64,000 nt of DNA from an uncultured Bacteroidaceae bacterium (GCA_905233285.1 CAJODY010000001.1:117728-181727); one strand, 5' to 3'; positions 17,274 through 24,637 are shown, counted from the stretch's first letter. Notes: generated by a model from the sequence alone, not told the origin. A program made the numbers and translations.

Positions 17274-17309
17274 AATCAGATATTTATTAAAAATAATCAG
17301 ATATTTATT
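17274..17309. promoter_or_regulatory. Tandem operator-like elements (early region)
   Basis: Two identical 15-mers AATCAGATATTTATT at 17274 and 17295, spaced 21 bp, two turns of the helix, which would place bound proteins on one face. They lie 24-60 bp upstream of a weak -7-like box GAAATTTG (17332-17339) and about 115-150 bp before the first early gene. The same 15-mer is at 2170. Confidence 0.55.
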
Positions 17310-17423
17310 TGTAATTATCGAAAATTATTCCGAAATTTGCAAGTGTAAAGGTTAAGGAGTTAACCAAAGGGCACAAAAGCCCTTCACGCATTGACATTTT
17401 GTAACACCTAAATAATAGCAATT

Positions 17424-18218
17424 ATGAGTACAACGACAAAGACAAAGAAGGAAGTGAAGAACAGTAACAACCTTCCCGAAGTTGAAGTAATGGACGCCAC
17501 ACAGACAAAGGGCAAAGTATCTGGAAACTTTAATATTGTTGAGTCAGCGAAAGCGGAGGAGGCAATAGAAAAGATTGATAAAAACCAGTTGTTTAGCAAT
17601 GAAATTGCCGATTTCTTTTGCCCTGTAAAGTTTGATGCTTCAGAACTTGAAAAGGCTCTTAATCCTTTGGTTACTTCAGGCATTATGTCGGAGGAGGTTA
17701 AGGCTGCAACAATCGACAAAGCAAAGCGCGAATTTTTGGAGGCTAATTCTGAAAAGATAGAGGCCGCAAACAATCTCACTTTTGCAGAAGTTTTGGCAAA
17801 GTTGCAATCTAACGAAACTTTGTTTAAGAAGGTTTTAACCGCTTGCAAAGTTTCAGCACTGGAGGAGGCTAACTACATAGAAGACGGCAAAGTCTGCATC
17901 TATCGAGCAAATCAATGTCAAGACAAAGACGGAAACGACAGATACAAAGACGTAACTTTGAAGGCTGAAGAAAACGGAGTCGCTTTTAGTGTTGGTTTGT
18001 TTGTTGAGCATAGAGAGATAACAACAAGTAATATATTACTTGCAATTCGCTACTATTCCAGCAAGCAAGAAGCACAAAAGAAACTTTTCAATCAGATTAC
18101 GGACTACAGACGTATTTTAGAAAATGTTCGTTTGACGGTTAAGAAGGCGAAAGAAAACAAGTTCACAAAGGAACAAGTTTTACAGATTGTGGAGGAGGTC
18201 TATTCGGAAACTATCTAA
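17424..18218 (+). CDS. Unknown protein, first gene of the rightward early block
   Basis: 264 residues. The first 35 are Lys/Thr-rich and disordered, the rest is mostly helical and charged, and the C-terminal third contains KDVTLKAEENGVAFSVGLFV followed by a long basic helix. No domain recognised. It begins 10 bp after AAATAATAGCA, the A/T-rich start context shared by the following genes, and is closed by a strong terminator-like hairpin. Position right after the control region suggests an early, perhaps highly expressed, product. Confidence 0.75.
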   Translation: MSTTTKTKKEVKNSNNLPEVEVMDATQTKGKVSGNFNIVESAKAEEAIEKIDKNQLFSNEIADFFCPVKFDASELEKALNPLVTSGIMSEEVKAATIDKAKREFLEANSEKIEAANNLTFAEVLAKLQSNETLFKKVLTACKVSALEEANYIEDGKVCIYRANQCQDKDGNDRYKDVTLKAEENGVAFSVGLFVEHREITTSNILLAIRYYSSKQEAQKKLFNQITDYRRILENVRLTVKKAKENKFTKEQVLQIVEEVYSETI

Positions 18219-18231
18219 AAACTCTTTGAGA

Positions 18232-18277
18232 AAAACCGCTGCAAAGGTCTAACAAACTTTTGCAGCGGTTTTCTTTT
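18232..18277 (+). terminator. Strong hairpin with U-tract after first early gene
   Basis: Stem AAAACCGCTGCAAA / TTTGCAGCGGTTTT (13-14 bp) followed by CTTTT. The loop includes CTAACAA, related to loops of the downstream intercistronic hairpins. It probably terminates, or partly terminates, transcription of the first gene. Confidence 0.8.
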
Positions 18278-18281
18278 GCTT

Positions 18282-18853
18282 TTATCTTTGGTGTTTCAAC
18301 TGTTATCCAGATTTATATCTGGTTGCAAAAATTAGGTAATTACGACGTTTGACGTACACGAAAGTTTTTGAGAAACTTATTACCACAAACTTTTGCAGCC
18401 GCAAAGACTTGAAAGACAGTCAAGCGGTTGCAATCTTTTTTGAGTTCTTTGACAAAGTTTGAATCTTTATCCATGCCGATAATCGGCGGTTCTTACTTGT
18501 CAGACATGATTAAATCGGAATAACTTTCGGGCTGAAAGTATTGTATTTCAAAGTTTGGGAACAAAAGGTTTGAGTACATTATTCAGTCTCATAGAGTTGT
18601 TTTTGCGTGTGAAATGGAAGCCGCAAACTATATGTGCCGATATTGAAAAAGTCCATAATTGAATTTTATCATTAGTTCGTCTGGTTCTGACGAAGTTTCT
18701 GCAATCTCCAAACGCAACGGTGACGAGCCGTTGGTCAAAGTTTACTTTGGCAATATAGTAGGTATGGCATTGCAGGCGCAAAACTTTATCAGTACCAGGC
18801 ATAATCGGGCAGCATGAATGAAATACTTTGTGCTGCCTACAACTTTACACAAG
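18282..18853. other. Non-coding stretch with structured elements
   Basis: About 570 bp without a convincing gene. Contents: inverted repeat CCAGAT-TTAT-ATCTGG (about 18309-18324) followed by GGTTGCAA; a bulged hairpin with T-run at 18395-18441; and a distant inverted repeat GGCAGCA...TGCTGCC (18809-18836) just before the next gene. It may hold a small RNA or an early promoter. Confidence 0.45.
18395..18441 (+). terminator. Bulged hairpin followed by six T
   Basis: GCAGCCG pairs with CGGTTGC (one G-T), an internal bulge CAAAGA follows, then CTTGA/TCAAG with loop AAGACAG, and after AATC a run of T. It could be an intrinsic terminator or the 3' end of a small RNA. Confidence 0.45.
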
Positions 18854-19315
18854 ATGAAAGATATAAAGACTATTCCCTCCCATGTTTTAGAAATGTGGGA
18901 GCAGGATGCAATCGATCAAAAGATACCCTACACAGAGTTTGGCGGTTTTTTGAAGATGAAGCAGGAACAGTACGAGCAAAGACAGAGTACGAAAGTCTCT
19001 GAGCCTATCTTTGCCAATGCAGCGCGTAACAAGTTGACTGAGTACGGTCAGAAAGTTGCGTTGGAAACACTTCTTGCACTTCCTTTGATAGAGCGTGTTA
19101 TTAAGTTTGCACGTTTCGATCTCGAAGACTTGCAAGAAAGACTCTCTCACGGATTCGCTGACGAATCACAGAAACTTTCCTTTGTCGAAGACCGTGACCA
19201 CTGGTTCTTGAGACTGAAGGAGAAAATGAAAGACCTCAGACTATCAAAAGAAGTTTTGGCTGCAAATGGCCTTGACTTCAAAGTCTGTAAACAATTCGCG
19301 TATCAGACTTTGTAA
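18854..19315 (+). CDS. Unknown small helical protein
   Basis: 153 residues from ATG 18854 (MKDIKTIPSHVLEMWEQD); an ATG at 18818 would add 12 residues. Charged, mostly helical, no motif recognised. The stop codon TAA lies inside the loop of the first intercistronic hairpin (19303-19326), so translation would end within the structure. Confidence 0.65.
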   Translation: MKDIKTIPSHVLEMWEQDAIDQKIPYTEFGGFLKMKQEQYEQRQSTKVSEPIFANAARNKLTEYGQKVALETLLALPLIERVIKFARFDLEDLQERLSHGFADESQKLSFVEDRDHWFLRLKEKMKDLRLSKEVLAANGLDFKVCKQFAYQTL

Positions 19316-19326
19316 CAAAAGCCTGA
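19303..19326 (+). other. Intercistronic hairpin H1, loop GTAACA
   Basis: 9-bp stem TCAGACTTT/AAAGCCTGA with one A-C mismatch; loop GTAACA contains the upstream stop codon. Confidence 0.65.
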
Positions 19327-19358
19327 TGCACCACACACTAAAATAAAATTCAATAACT

Positions 19359-19574
19359 ATGATTGCAAAAGTTTTAATCTTCGTAATGGGCTGGATAATG
19401 TTAGTTCCGGCAATGTTTCTTTGTTTCGATGGAAACATCTGGTATTTCATTCTTGGAGTGATTTACTTTGTCGTAATAGTCTTCAGTGGCTCAGACATTG
19501 ACAGAAGATTTTGGAAAGTCTGGTGGAGCATTAACAAAAGTTTGTTTCCACTGCCGAAAGAGTACGACAATTAA
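19359..19574 (+). CDS. Small membrane protein, two TM segments
   Basis: 71 residues. Segments about 2-20 (IAKVLIFVMGWIMLVPAMF) and 27-43 (IWYFILGVIYFVVIVF) are strongly hydrophobic, and the C-terminal 25 residues are basic/aromatic and cytoplasmic or periplasmic. It may be a membrane-acting early protein. Starts in AAAATTCAATAACTATG context. Confidence 0.65.
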   Translation: MIAKVLIFVMGWIMLVPAMFLCFDGNIWYFILGVIYFVVIVFSGSDIDRRFWKVWWSINKSLFPLPKEYDN

Positions 19575-19599
19575 AGTACGATAACGAGAGTACGACCAA

Positions 19600-19629
19600 A
19601 CTCCAGAGAGTACGATAACTCTTTGGAGT
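19600..19629 (+). other. Intercistronic hairpin H2, loop ACGATA
   Basis: 12-bp stem ACTCCAGAGAGT/ACTCTTTGGAGT (one G-T), loop ACGATA. Followed directly by ACGATATT, so GTACGATA occurs both across the loop and after the stem. Confidence 0.75.
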
Positions 19630-19729
19630 ACGATATTTGTTTTAGGTTTTTAGTTATTGTTTTTCAGCCCGTGAGGGTCATTCCCGCTTTAATTACTATC
19701 ATAGTTTTAGAAAACCCGTGAGGGCTATT
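19630..19729 (+). other. Spacer with two CCC-GTGA-GGG mini-hairpins
   Basis: Between H2 and H3. CCCGTGAGGG occurs at 19668-19677 and 19715-19724, each a short stem closed by a GNRA-type GTGA loop. No start codon of a plausible gene is present. Probably regulatory RNA. Confidence 0.45.
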
Positions 19730-19759
19730 ACTTTGGGAAGTACGATAACTTTCCAAAGT
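19730..19759 (+). other. Intercistronic hairpin H3, loop ACGATA
   Basis: 12-bp stem ACTTTGGGAAGT/ACTTTCCAAAGT (one G-T), loop ACGATA, followed by ACGATATG. Same loop as H2 on a different stem sequence. Confidence 0.75.
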
Positions 19760-19789
19760 ACGATATGTCTAACCAAAATAGTTTCAATT

Positions 19790-19885
19790 ATGTACAAAGT
19801 AGAATTGCCAAACGGAGAAATTAAAGATTTCGGTGATGATTTCAACGCTGCTGCAAAGTTTGTGTTTGAGACTTACGACAACTAA
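19790..19885 (+). CDS. 31-residue protein
   Basis: Too short for standard gene finders but well placed: ATG in TTTCAATTATG context as in its neighbours, and hairpins on both sides. The product MYKVELPNGEIKDFGDDF... is acidic and ends ETYDN. Function unknown. Confidence 0.55.
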   Translation: MYKVELPNGEIKDFGDDFNAAAKFVFETYDN

Positions 19886-19891
19886 TCTTTG

Positions 19892-19921
19892 GCTGCTGAG
19901 ACCTTTGCAAGTCTTGGCAGT
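19892..19921 (+). other. Intercistronic hairpin H4, loop CTTTGCAA
   Basis: 10-bp stem CTGCTGAGAC/GTCTTGGCAG with two G-T pairs, loop CTTTGCAA, followed by TACAATAATT. Confidence 0.65.
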
Positions 19922-19948
19922 ACAATAATTAACTAATGAGTAAAGATT

Positions 19949-20140
19949 ATGTATAGTTACGAGAAAAAAGCATTGCATTGCAAGGTAATGTCTGATGAAT
20001 TACACAAGGCATCAAAACTTGCCGAAAGACTTGCAAATTATCATCTTGCAGACTACTTTCCAACTAAAGACTACGAAAGAGACAAGAAGAAACTACTTGA
20101 AATTCTTTCAGAGTTACAAGAATCTGCAAAAAGTCTTTGA
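19949..20140 (+). CDS. Unknown small helical protein
   Basis: 63 residues, predicted entirely helical with Lys/Glu/Leu heptad-like spacing in the second half (DKKKLLEILSELQESAK). Starts in AAGATTATG context. No motif recognised. Confidence 0.6.
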   Translation: MYSYEKKALHCKVMSDELHKASKLAERLANYHLADYFPTKDYERDKKKLLEILSELQESAKSL

Positions 20141-20146
20141 TTCCTT

Positions 20147-20176
20147 GCTTTCAACAGTTTAAACTCTGTTGGAAGT
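20147..20176 (+). other. Intercistronic hairpin H5, loop TTTAAACT
   Basis: 10-bp stem CTTTCAACAG/CTGTTGGAAG (one G-T), then TACGATTAA. Confidence 0.7.
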
Positions 20177-20202
20177 ACGATTAAACCAAAATACAGAAGA
20201 TT

Positions 20203-20334
20203 ATGAGACAGAGAATTATCAAGCCGATGGAATTTCCATTCGTAGGTAAGTTTGCAGAGATTTGCGCAAAGTGTGACGGTATGAAACTTTGGAAAGACGG
20301 GATAAGATTTGTCCGTCCTTCATTGTTTAGTTAA
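20203..20334 (+). CDS. 43-residue protein with CxxC
   Basis: ATG 20203 in AGATTATG context. The product is basic and contains one Cys pair (EICAKCDGM). Bounded by hairpins H5 and H6, as are the larger genes around it. Function unknown. Confidence 0.5.
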   Translation: MRQRIIKPMEFPFVGKFAEICAKCDGMKLWKDGIRFVRPSLFS

Positions 20335-20340
20335 ATCTAA

Positions 20341-20370
20341 ACTCTCTGAAGTGTGATAACTTTGGAGAGT
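20341..20370 (+). other. Intercistronic hairpin H6, loop GTGATA
   Basis: 12-bp stem ACTCTCTGAAGT/ACTTTGGAGAGT with one T-G and one G-T pair, loop GTGATA, followed by ACGATATTATT. Confidence 0.75.
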
Positions 20371-20393
20371 ACGATATTATTCACACTAAAATT

Positions 20394-20405
20394 ATGAGAC
20401 AATGA
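20394..20405 (+). other. Three-codon leader ORF (MRQ) coupled to next gene
   Basis: The canonical ATTATG start context opens ATG AGA CAA TGA, whose stop overlaps the ATG at 20402. Possible translational coupling or a degenerate duplicated start. Confidence 0.35.
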
Positions 20406-20836
20406 AAGATTACAAAGTAATTAGAGGAATGAGTTTTGACAAGACTACGCCCGACCATGTATGTAACATCTTGGCAAACTATTGTGGTGATCGAAGTCAG
20501 AGAGTACGAGTTTTCTACGGTGACACTACTACTGGCAAAGATTGGTTTGAGTGCTATGACACAATCGGCTACATCGGTCGAAGTACGGGAACGGTAAAGA
20601 TTCCGCTCATGGTACCGACAAAGAGAAGTCTTGGCGGCTGTGCAATTCTTGACCACTGCATCGTAAAGATAACTGTTGACAAGCGCGAAGTTTACAAGCA
20701 TCCAAACTATCACTGCCCCATCGAGCAACGTGGTAACGAACTTTACGACACTGAGAAGAATGTCTGCATCTACCGCACCCCCAAAGGTGTTGAGCGTGAA
20801 CTCCAGTTCTTTCTCGGTTTGCGTAACTCTCACTAA
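20402..20836 (+). CDS. Unknown 144-residue protein
   Basis: Soluble, mixed alpha/beta, seven Cys including CAILDHC and YHCPIEQ. No known motif. Preceded by the mini-ORF at 20394 and followed by hairpin H7, whose first base is the last base of the stop codon. Confidence 0.65.
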   Translation: MKDYKVIRGMSFDKTTPDHVCNILANYCGDRSQRVRVFYGDTTTGKDWFECYDTIGYIGRSTGTVKIPLMVPTKRSLGGCAILDHCIVKITVDKREVYKHPNYHCPIEQRGNELYDTEKNVCIYRTPKGVERELQFFLGLRNSH

Positions 20837-20866
20837 CTTTCTGGTGGCGTGACAACCACCGAAAGT
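20836..20866 (+). other. Intercistronic hairpin H7, loop CGTGACAA
   Basis: Stem ACTTTC-GGTGG / CCACC-GAAAGT with a bulged T, loop CGTGACAA, then ACGACAATGA. Confidence 0.65.
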
Positions 20867-20918
20867 ACGACAATGATAAAAGTTTATTTAAGTCTAACCC
20901 ACTAAAATTTATTCAATT

Positions 20919-21884
20919 ATGACAAACGTATTATTTGGCAGAACTCCTGCTATGGCAACTATGCCAACCGTGACTGAGACTACAGTAGTTGACAACACAA
21001 AGTTCTTTGACTGGAACGAGAAAGGTTACGGCACTCAGCCGCTAACTCTGGAAATGCTCGAAAGAACTCAGCATGAGAACGATGTGCAAGGTCGCCCTTT
21101 GAAGGGAATCTATCACTTCCAACTCATTAACGACATTCTTTCCATGTGCAACGAGTTTGGTTATCAGACTGAGGTCTATGACTTGTTTGCGGCTCAGAAC
21201 CGAGACAAGAACATGCCTGGTGTGACCGTCATTCGTCAGGTTGAGGAAAAGTATGGTGACAATGCTGTGGAGGCTCACATTCTCAGAAGAGTCTTTGCTA
21301 ACATTCGCATCACAGACTTTGACAACTCCGAGACTACGACTGGCTTGGCAATCGCCTACCATCAGAAGGGTATTCAAGTCGGATTCGGGCCACAAGTCAT
21401 TATCTGTCACAATCAGTGTATGCTCTCTCCAGAACTTTACATTGCATCTTATGGTGACAAAGGTACTGGCAGAGGTGGTGGCTCTGACATCGAAACTATT
21501 CTCCGAACGGTACGGGCTTGGCTCATGGATGCACGGAATCTTATTGAGACAGACCGCGCAAAGATTGAGCGACTGAAGAACATTGTCGTAACTGCTGACC
21601 AGATGCTTATGATTATCGGTCAACTCACGGCAATGCGTGTCAAGGCAGACACCGCCCGCAAAACTATTCATGAGAACATGACCTATCCGCTGAATCAGTC
21701 ACAGATTACAGTCTTCACCGAAGACATGTTGGAGGCTTACAAACTTCATGATCGAGTAACGGCATGGGACATCTACAACAGCGCAACAGAAATGTATAAG
21801 GCGCAGCGCATGGATATTCCCCAACTTTTGCCGCAGAACCGCGCTATGGTTGCATTCCTCAACGACTGGTTCAACGTAGCCTAA
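20919..21884 (+). CDS. Unknown protein, possibly DUF932-like
   Basis: 321 residues. The central part (about 125-165: TGLAIAYHQKGIQVGFGPQV, then ICHNQCML) resembles the G-x-Q-V/I-C-x-N region of DUF932 phage/plasmid proteins, and the C-terminal 120 residues are helical. DUF932 proteins are common on phages and plasmids and have no defined function. The match is from memory of the family and weak; otherwise unknown. It is one of the larger members of the early block and may be well expressed. Confidence 0.5.
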   Translation: MTNVLFGRTPAMATMPTVTETTVVDNTKFFDWNEKGYGTQPLTLEMLERTQHENDVQGRPLKGIYHFQLINDILSMCNEFGYQTEVYDLFAAQNRDKNMPGVTVIRQVEEKYGDNAVEAHILRRVFANIRITDFDNSETTTGLAIAYHQKGIQVGFGPQVIICHNQCMLSPELYIASYGDKGTGRGGGSDIETILRTVRAWLMDARNLIETDRAKIERLKNIVVTADQMLMIIGQLTAMRVKADTARKTIHENMTYPLNQSQITVFTEDMLEAYKLHDRVTAWDIYNSATEMYKAQRMDIPQLLPQNRAMVAFLNDWFNVA

Positions 21885-21892
21885 ACTCTTCC

Positions 21893-21922
21893 ACTCTGTC
21901 AGACTTTGAAATCTGACAGAGT
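21893..21922 (+). other. Intercistronic hairpin H8, loop CTTTGAAA
   Basis: Perfect 11-bp stem ACTCTGTCAGA/TCTGACAGAGT, then ACGAAAACAATAA. Confidence 0.8.
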
Positions 21923-21949
21923 ACGAAAACAATAAAACTTATAAAGATT

Positions 21950-22123
21950 ATGGAATTTATTCACACCGAACTAAAACGCCATCCTCTTCGAGAGGCATGG
22001 ATGGTTTTTACTCCAAAACTCCCTTTCATACCTCCATACATAGGAACAAAGAAAGAATGTAAAAAGGCGAGAGTGTCAGCAGAAAGAAATGCTGCAAAGT
22101 ATTTGGCAACAAACAATTCATAG
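21950..22123 (+). CDS. 57-residue basic protein
   Basis: ATG 21950 in AAGATTATG context. Pro-rich middle (KLPFIPPYIGTKK) and basic C-terminal helix (KKARVSAERNAAKY). No motif recognised. Small, but flanked by hairpins H8 and H9 like its neighbours. Confidence 0.55.
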   Translation: MEFIHTELKRHPLREAWMVFTPKLPFIPPYIGTKKECKKARVSAERNAAKYLATNNS

Positions 22124-22145
22124 TTTGCTAATTTTAGTGTGTTCG

Positions 22146-22175
22146 GGTGCGGCCATCGTGATAGATGGAAGCACC
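22146..22175 (+). other. Intercistronic hairpin H9, loop GTGATA
   Basis: Two-part stem GGTGC/GCACC and CCATC/GATGG separated by a GG-AA internal loop; terminal loop GTGATA as in H6. Confidence 0.65.
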
Positions 22176-22205
22176 TACTATTGTTTCATTAAAATTCAGT
22201 TAGAT

Positions 22206-22517
22206 ATGACAAAGATTCTCTATTACAAAAAGGTTGCGCTTCATTACAAAAGCGGAAAAGTATATATCAGAAACTACTATTCTGCTGCTTGCTCTCTAAG
22301 CGGAAACGCATTGGAGATTGACAAGATAGGACGCGCAAATTGGCTCGAACTCGACAAGAAGTTTAGAGAATGGGCTGAAGGCGACGAAAAAGAATTTGTA
22401 ACTGGCTTGCAGTATTTGACAAGAATCACAAACGAAGGAGAATACACAAAAGAAGAAATCTCAAAAGTCAAGTTCAGCAACATTCCTGACTACATCGAAG
22501 ATGTGGGAGTGAAATAA
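22206..22517 (+). CDS. Unknown 103-residue protein
   Basis: ATG 22206 chosen from context (TCAGTTAGATATG); the frame extends upstream over the hairpin to 22089 but that start is not credible. Basic N-terminus, charged helical C-terminus. Its stop codon overlaps the loop and stem of H10. No known motif. Confidence 0.6.
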   Translation: MTKILYYKKVALHYKSGKVYIRNYYSAACSLSGNALEIDKIGRANWLELDKKFREWAEGDEKEFVTGLQYLTRITNEGEYTKEEISKVKFSNIPDYIEDVGVK

Positions 22518-22527
22518 CTCCTACACC
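22500..22527 (+). other. Intercistronic hairpin H10, loop GAAATA
   Basis: 11-position stem GATGTGGGAGT/ACTCCTACACC with one mismatch and one G-T. The stop TAA straddles loop and stem. Confidence 0.65.
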
Positions 22528-22557
22528 TGCAAAGTATTCACTAAAATTCAAACTATT

Positions 22558-23055
22558 ATGGAAGAAAATGACAGACTTATCGTAAACCTCTTTAATAATG
22601 AGTGCTTTACAATGTGCAAGACCGAAGAAGTTGACGCAAACATCAAACGTGCGCAAGAGTTTTACGCCAATGATGTAGAGACGTACAAACACCATCTGAT
22701 TGATTGCCCGAATATGTCCGACCACTGGCAAAAGCAACTTGAAGTTTGTGAAGCCGTTCTGAAGTCTGGTTTCGAGGCCATCACTTGGAAAGAGTACGTG
22801 AAACGTCAGCGTGAGAAATGGTTGAGCAAAGAGCCGAAAGAGATTACCCGTGAAGACTACGACGAAGCACTGAATGTTTTGCCACCGAAGAAATGGATTC
22901 AGAATGAGCGTTATTCAATGTTCTTTATCGGTGAATGTACTACCATGACTTACTACGGTCAATATCTCTACGACAAGAAAACTGGAAAGTATTACACTGC
23001 CCTCACCGACATCTGCGACCGCTCTACTTGGCTTGACAAGATGCTCAATCTCTGA
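22558..23055 (+). CDS. Unknown protein, weakly DUF1419-like
   Basis: 165 residues. The segment ITREDYDEALNVLPPKKW followed by FFIGECTTMTYYGQYLYD resembles the DUF1419 pattern (YxEhLxVLPP, then F..GE), a family of plasmid/phage proteins without known function. The N-terminal half is helical with four Cys. Similarity judged by eye only. Confidence 0.55.
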   Translation: MEENDRLIVNLFNNECFTMCKTEEVDANIKRAQEFYANDVETYKHHLIDCPNMSDHWQKQLEVCEAVLKSGFEAITWKEYVKRQREKWLSKEPKEITREDYDEALNVLPPKKWIQNERYSMFFIGECTTMTYYGQYLYDKKTGKYYTALTDICDRSTWLDKMLNL

Positions 23056-23059
23056 CAAA

Positions 23060-23087
23060 CTAAGGTGCAAGCAACATTGCACCTCAG
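23060..23087 (+). other. Intercistronic hairpin H11, loop GCAACA
   Basis: Perfect 8-bp stem AGGTGCAA/TTGCACCT, extended by CT/AG across one mismatch, then TACGATAAAA. Confidence 0.75.
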
Positions 23088-23116
23088 TACGATAAAACTC
23101 ACTAAAACTTACGATT

Positions 23117-23656
23117 ATGGATTCAGAACTGATTTTTAGAAGACTGCAAAGTTTCGGCAATGCAGCCTACGACTTCATCAACAAAGCAAACGGACACCCT
23201 GCCGTTTTACTCTATGGCAATGTCGAATCACACATCATGGAAATGTGGAGACTCTGGAATCTCTTGACTGGTACTTGGGATGAACACAAGCGTTATAGCC
23301 GTTCCTATATGAACGAACTTTGCTCTGGTATGCGTAACAAACCTCTTAGAACAAAGGGAAAGATTCACCCTCTCAAAAGTATTTGGCTGATTGCAGACCA
23401 GGAGAATCGTTTGCTGAACAATGTCAGACGTGGCACACCTCGCTACGAGAAGATACGCCAGATTCTCGACCGCTACTATCACAACATCGAAAGTACGGAA
23501 GAATACAAGTCTGCTTTCAAGGAAGCCTACGACTTTTGTTACTGTGACATTACCAAAACTCACATTCGTGATGAGATTCGTCACGCTGAAGCCACTACTG
23601 CAGGCTATGGAAGAGCCGACCGTATAAAGTTTCCGCGTGAGGTCTATGCCGCCTAA
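23117..23656 (+). CDS. Unknown 179-residue protein
   Basis: Mostly helical, basic, Trp/Tyr-rich in the middle (HIMEMWRLWNLLTGTWDE). No motif recognised. Starts in TACGATTATG context, ends before hairpin H12. Confidence 0.6.
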   Translation: MDSELIFRRLQSFGNAAYDFINKANGHPAVLLYGNVESHIMEMWRLWNLLTGTWDEHKRYSRSYMNELCSGMRNKPLRTKGKIHPLKSIWLIADQENRLLNNVRRGTPRYEKIRQILDRYYHNIESTEEYKSAFKEAYDFCYCDITKTHIRDEIRHAEATTAGYGRADRIKFPREVYAA

Positions 23657-23662
23657 TTCGTT

Positions 23663-23686
23663 ACACAGAGCCTAACAACTCTGTGT
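23663..23686 (+). other. Intercistronic hairpin H12, loop CCTAACAA
   Basis: Perfect 8-bp stem ACACAGAG/CTCTGTGT. Confidence 0.75.
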
Positions 23687-23718
23687 TTCTCTATCCCAAA
23701 AACTAATATATTTCGATT

Positions 23719-23958
23719 ATGACAGAGTTAGAAAAGAGTGCATTTCTTAGCAATCTGACAATGCACGTAAAGTACGGTGAAATGTCACACCAAACTCCCT
23801 ATCAAGGTGCTTTCGATTTACTTGATTGTCTTCTGACAAAGGCAGGAGTTATCCGTGACGCAAAAGCCGCTGTTCTGAGAGCGTTCAGAGAGAAGTGTCT
23901 GGCTGATAGTTGGACGTTTCCTTTTGAAGCAGGTGTTATCACTATCACAAAACTTTGA
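23719..23958 (+). CDS. Unknown 79-residue protein
   Basis: Helical, neutral, no motif recognised. Starts in TTTCGATTATG context. Its TGA stop forms the first bases of the H13 stem. Confidence 0.6.
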   Translation: MTELEKSAFLSNLTMHVKYGEMSHQTPYQGAFDLLDCLLTKAGVIRDAKAAVLRAFREKCLADSWTFPFEAGVITITKL

Positions 23959-23977
23959 TTGGACTAACCTCCAATCA
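23956..23977 (+). other. Intercistronic hairpin H13, loop CTAACC
   Basis: Perfect 8-bp stem TGATTGGA/TCCAATCA that begins with the upstream stop codon. Confidence 0.7.
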
Positions 23978-24005
23978 TTGTACCATTAACCAATTATATT
24001 CAGTT

Positions 24006-24260
24006 ATGACAAAGAAACAAGCACGAAAGAAGACACGCGAACTTATCAGACGTAGCACTGACAGGATGCGCAAGAACATTGAAAGAGTGTTTATGAGTGG
24101 GGCTGTAAATCTCCCTTCTTACGAAGACAACTACGTACTGCCAACCGCTATCATGTTGGCTCTTCTGAAAGAGGAACTGGAGAACTTCAAGCCGACTCAA
24201 TTCTCACAGTACAAAAAGCAGATTGAGAAAGATTCTCGAAACATCTACATCTGCATCTGA
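24006..24260 (+). CDS. Small basic protein
   Basis: 84 residues from ATG 24006; the frame extends to 23955 across the hairpin and is rejected. The N-terminal 30 residues are highly basic (TKKQARKKTRELIRRSTDRM), suggesting nucleic-acid contact; the rest is helical. No motif recognised. Confidence 0.6.
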   Translation: MTKKQARKKTRELIRRSTDRMRKNIERVFMSGAVNLPSYEDNYVLPTAIMLALLKEELENFKPTQFSQYKKQIEKDSRNIYICI

Positions 24261-24270
24261 CTCCAATCTC

Positions 24271-24292
24271 TGCCAGACACAAACATCTGGCA
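24271..24292 (+). other. Intercistronic hairpin H14, loop CACAAACA
   Basis: Perfect 7-bp stem TGCCAGA/TCTGGCA. Confidence 0.65.
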
Positions 24293-24318
24293 TGGATCAA
24301 ACTTTAATTCGTTCAGTT

Positions 24319-24582
24319 ATGATTACAAGAGACTATTTGAAAAAGTTGGGCTTTAAACAAGATGTAAGAGCACCAAAAGGCTGTGAAGACTATTTTATTC
24401 AAATCGTTGGTAACGGCTATGTCAACATTCGTTTCATGCAAAATGAACCAGACAAAGTTTCCTACCTCTATGCCTACTCAGAGAACAAACATACCAATCT
24501 CAGAAAGGTTGTTCTGTCTGAGACGATTGTGACAAAGGAAGACTTTGAATCTGCATTGAAACTGTGTCACATCAAACTCTAA
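24319..24582 (+). CDS. Unknown 87-residue protein
   Basis: ATG 24319 in TTCAGTTATG context; an upstream in-frame ATG at 24223 lies in the previous gene and is rejected. Alternating strands in the middle (GYVNIRFMQNEPDKVSYLYA), helical end. No motif recognised. Confidence 0.6.
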   Translation: MITRDYLKKLGFKQDVRAPKGCEDYFIQIVGNGYVNIRFMQNEPDKVSYLYAYSENKHTNLRKVVLSETIVTKEDFESALKLCHIKL

Positions 24583-24584
24583 TG

Positions 24585-24612
24585 GTATTGGGGAAGCGAC
24601 ATTCCCCGATAC
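24585..24612 (+). other. Intercistronic hairpin H15, loop GCGACA
   Basis: 11-bp stem GTATTGGGGAA/TTCCCCGATAC with one T-G pair. Confidence 0.8.
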
Positions 24613-24637
24613 TTCCAAACTTTTAATTCATACGATT

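Larger units (their letters stand above)
16258..17423. other. Large A/T-rich divergent control region, candidate origin
   Basis: 1.17 kb without a convincing gene between the leftward helicase and the rightward early block. Parts are extremely A/T-rich (16590-16820 and 17220-17340). It holds one ACATTA-N6-TAATGT palindrome (16584-16601), two tandem operator-like elements (17274-17309), further imperfect TTATCTGAT/CTGAAATATT copies near 17243-17265, a perfect 12-bp palindrome CGGTTGCAACCG (16942-16953), several separate GGTTGCAA motifs, and two small inverted repeats before the first rightward gene (GGTTAaggagTTAACC near 17349; AAGGGC-ACAAAA-GCCCTT near 17366). Location next to an SF3 helicase gene suggests the replication origin and early promoters. 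Confidence 0.5.

Noticed and set aside
18548..18802. Minus-strand 84-residue frame in the gap before 18854
   Set aside because: It opposes the direction of the whole block, has no start context like its neighbours and no recognisable pattern.
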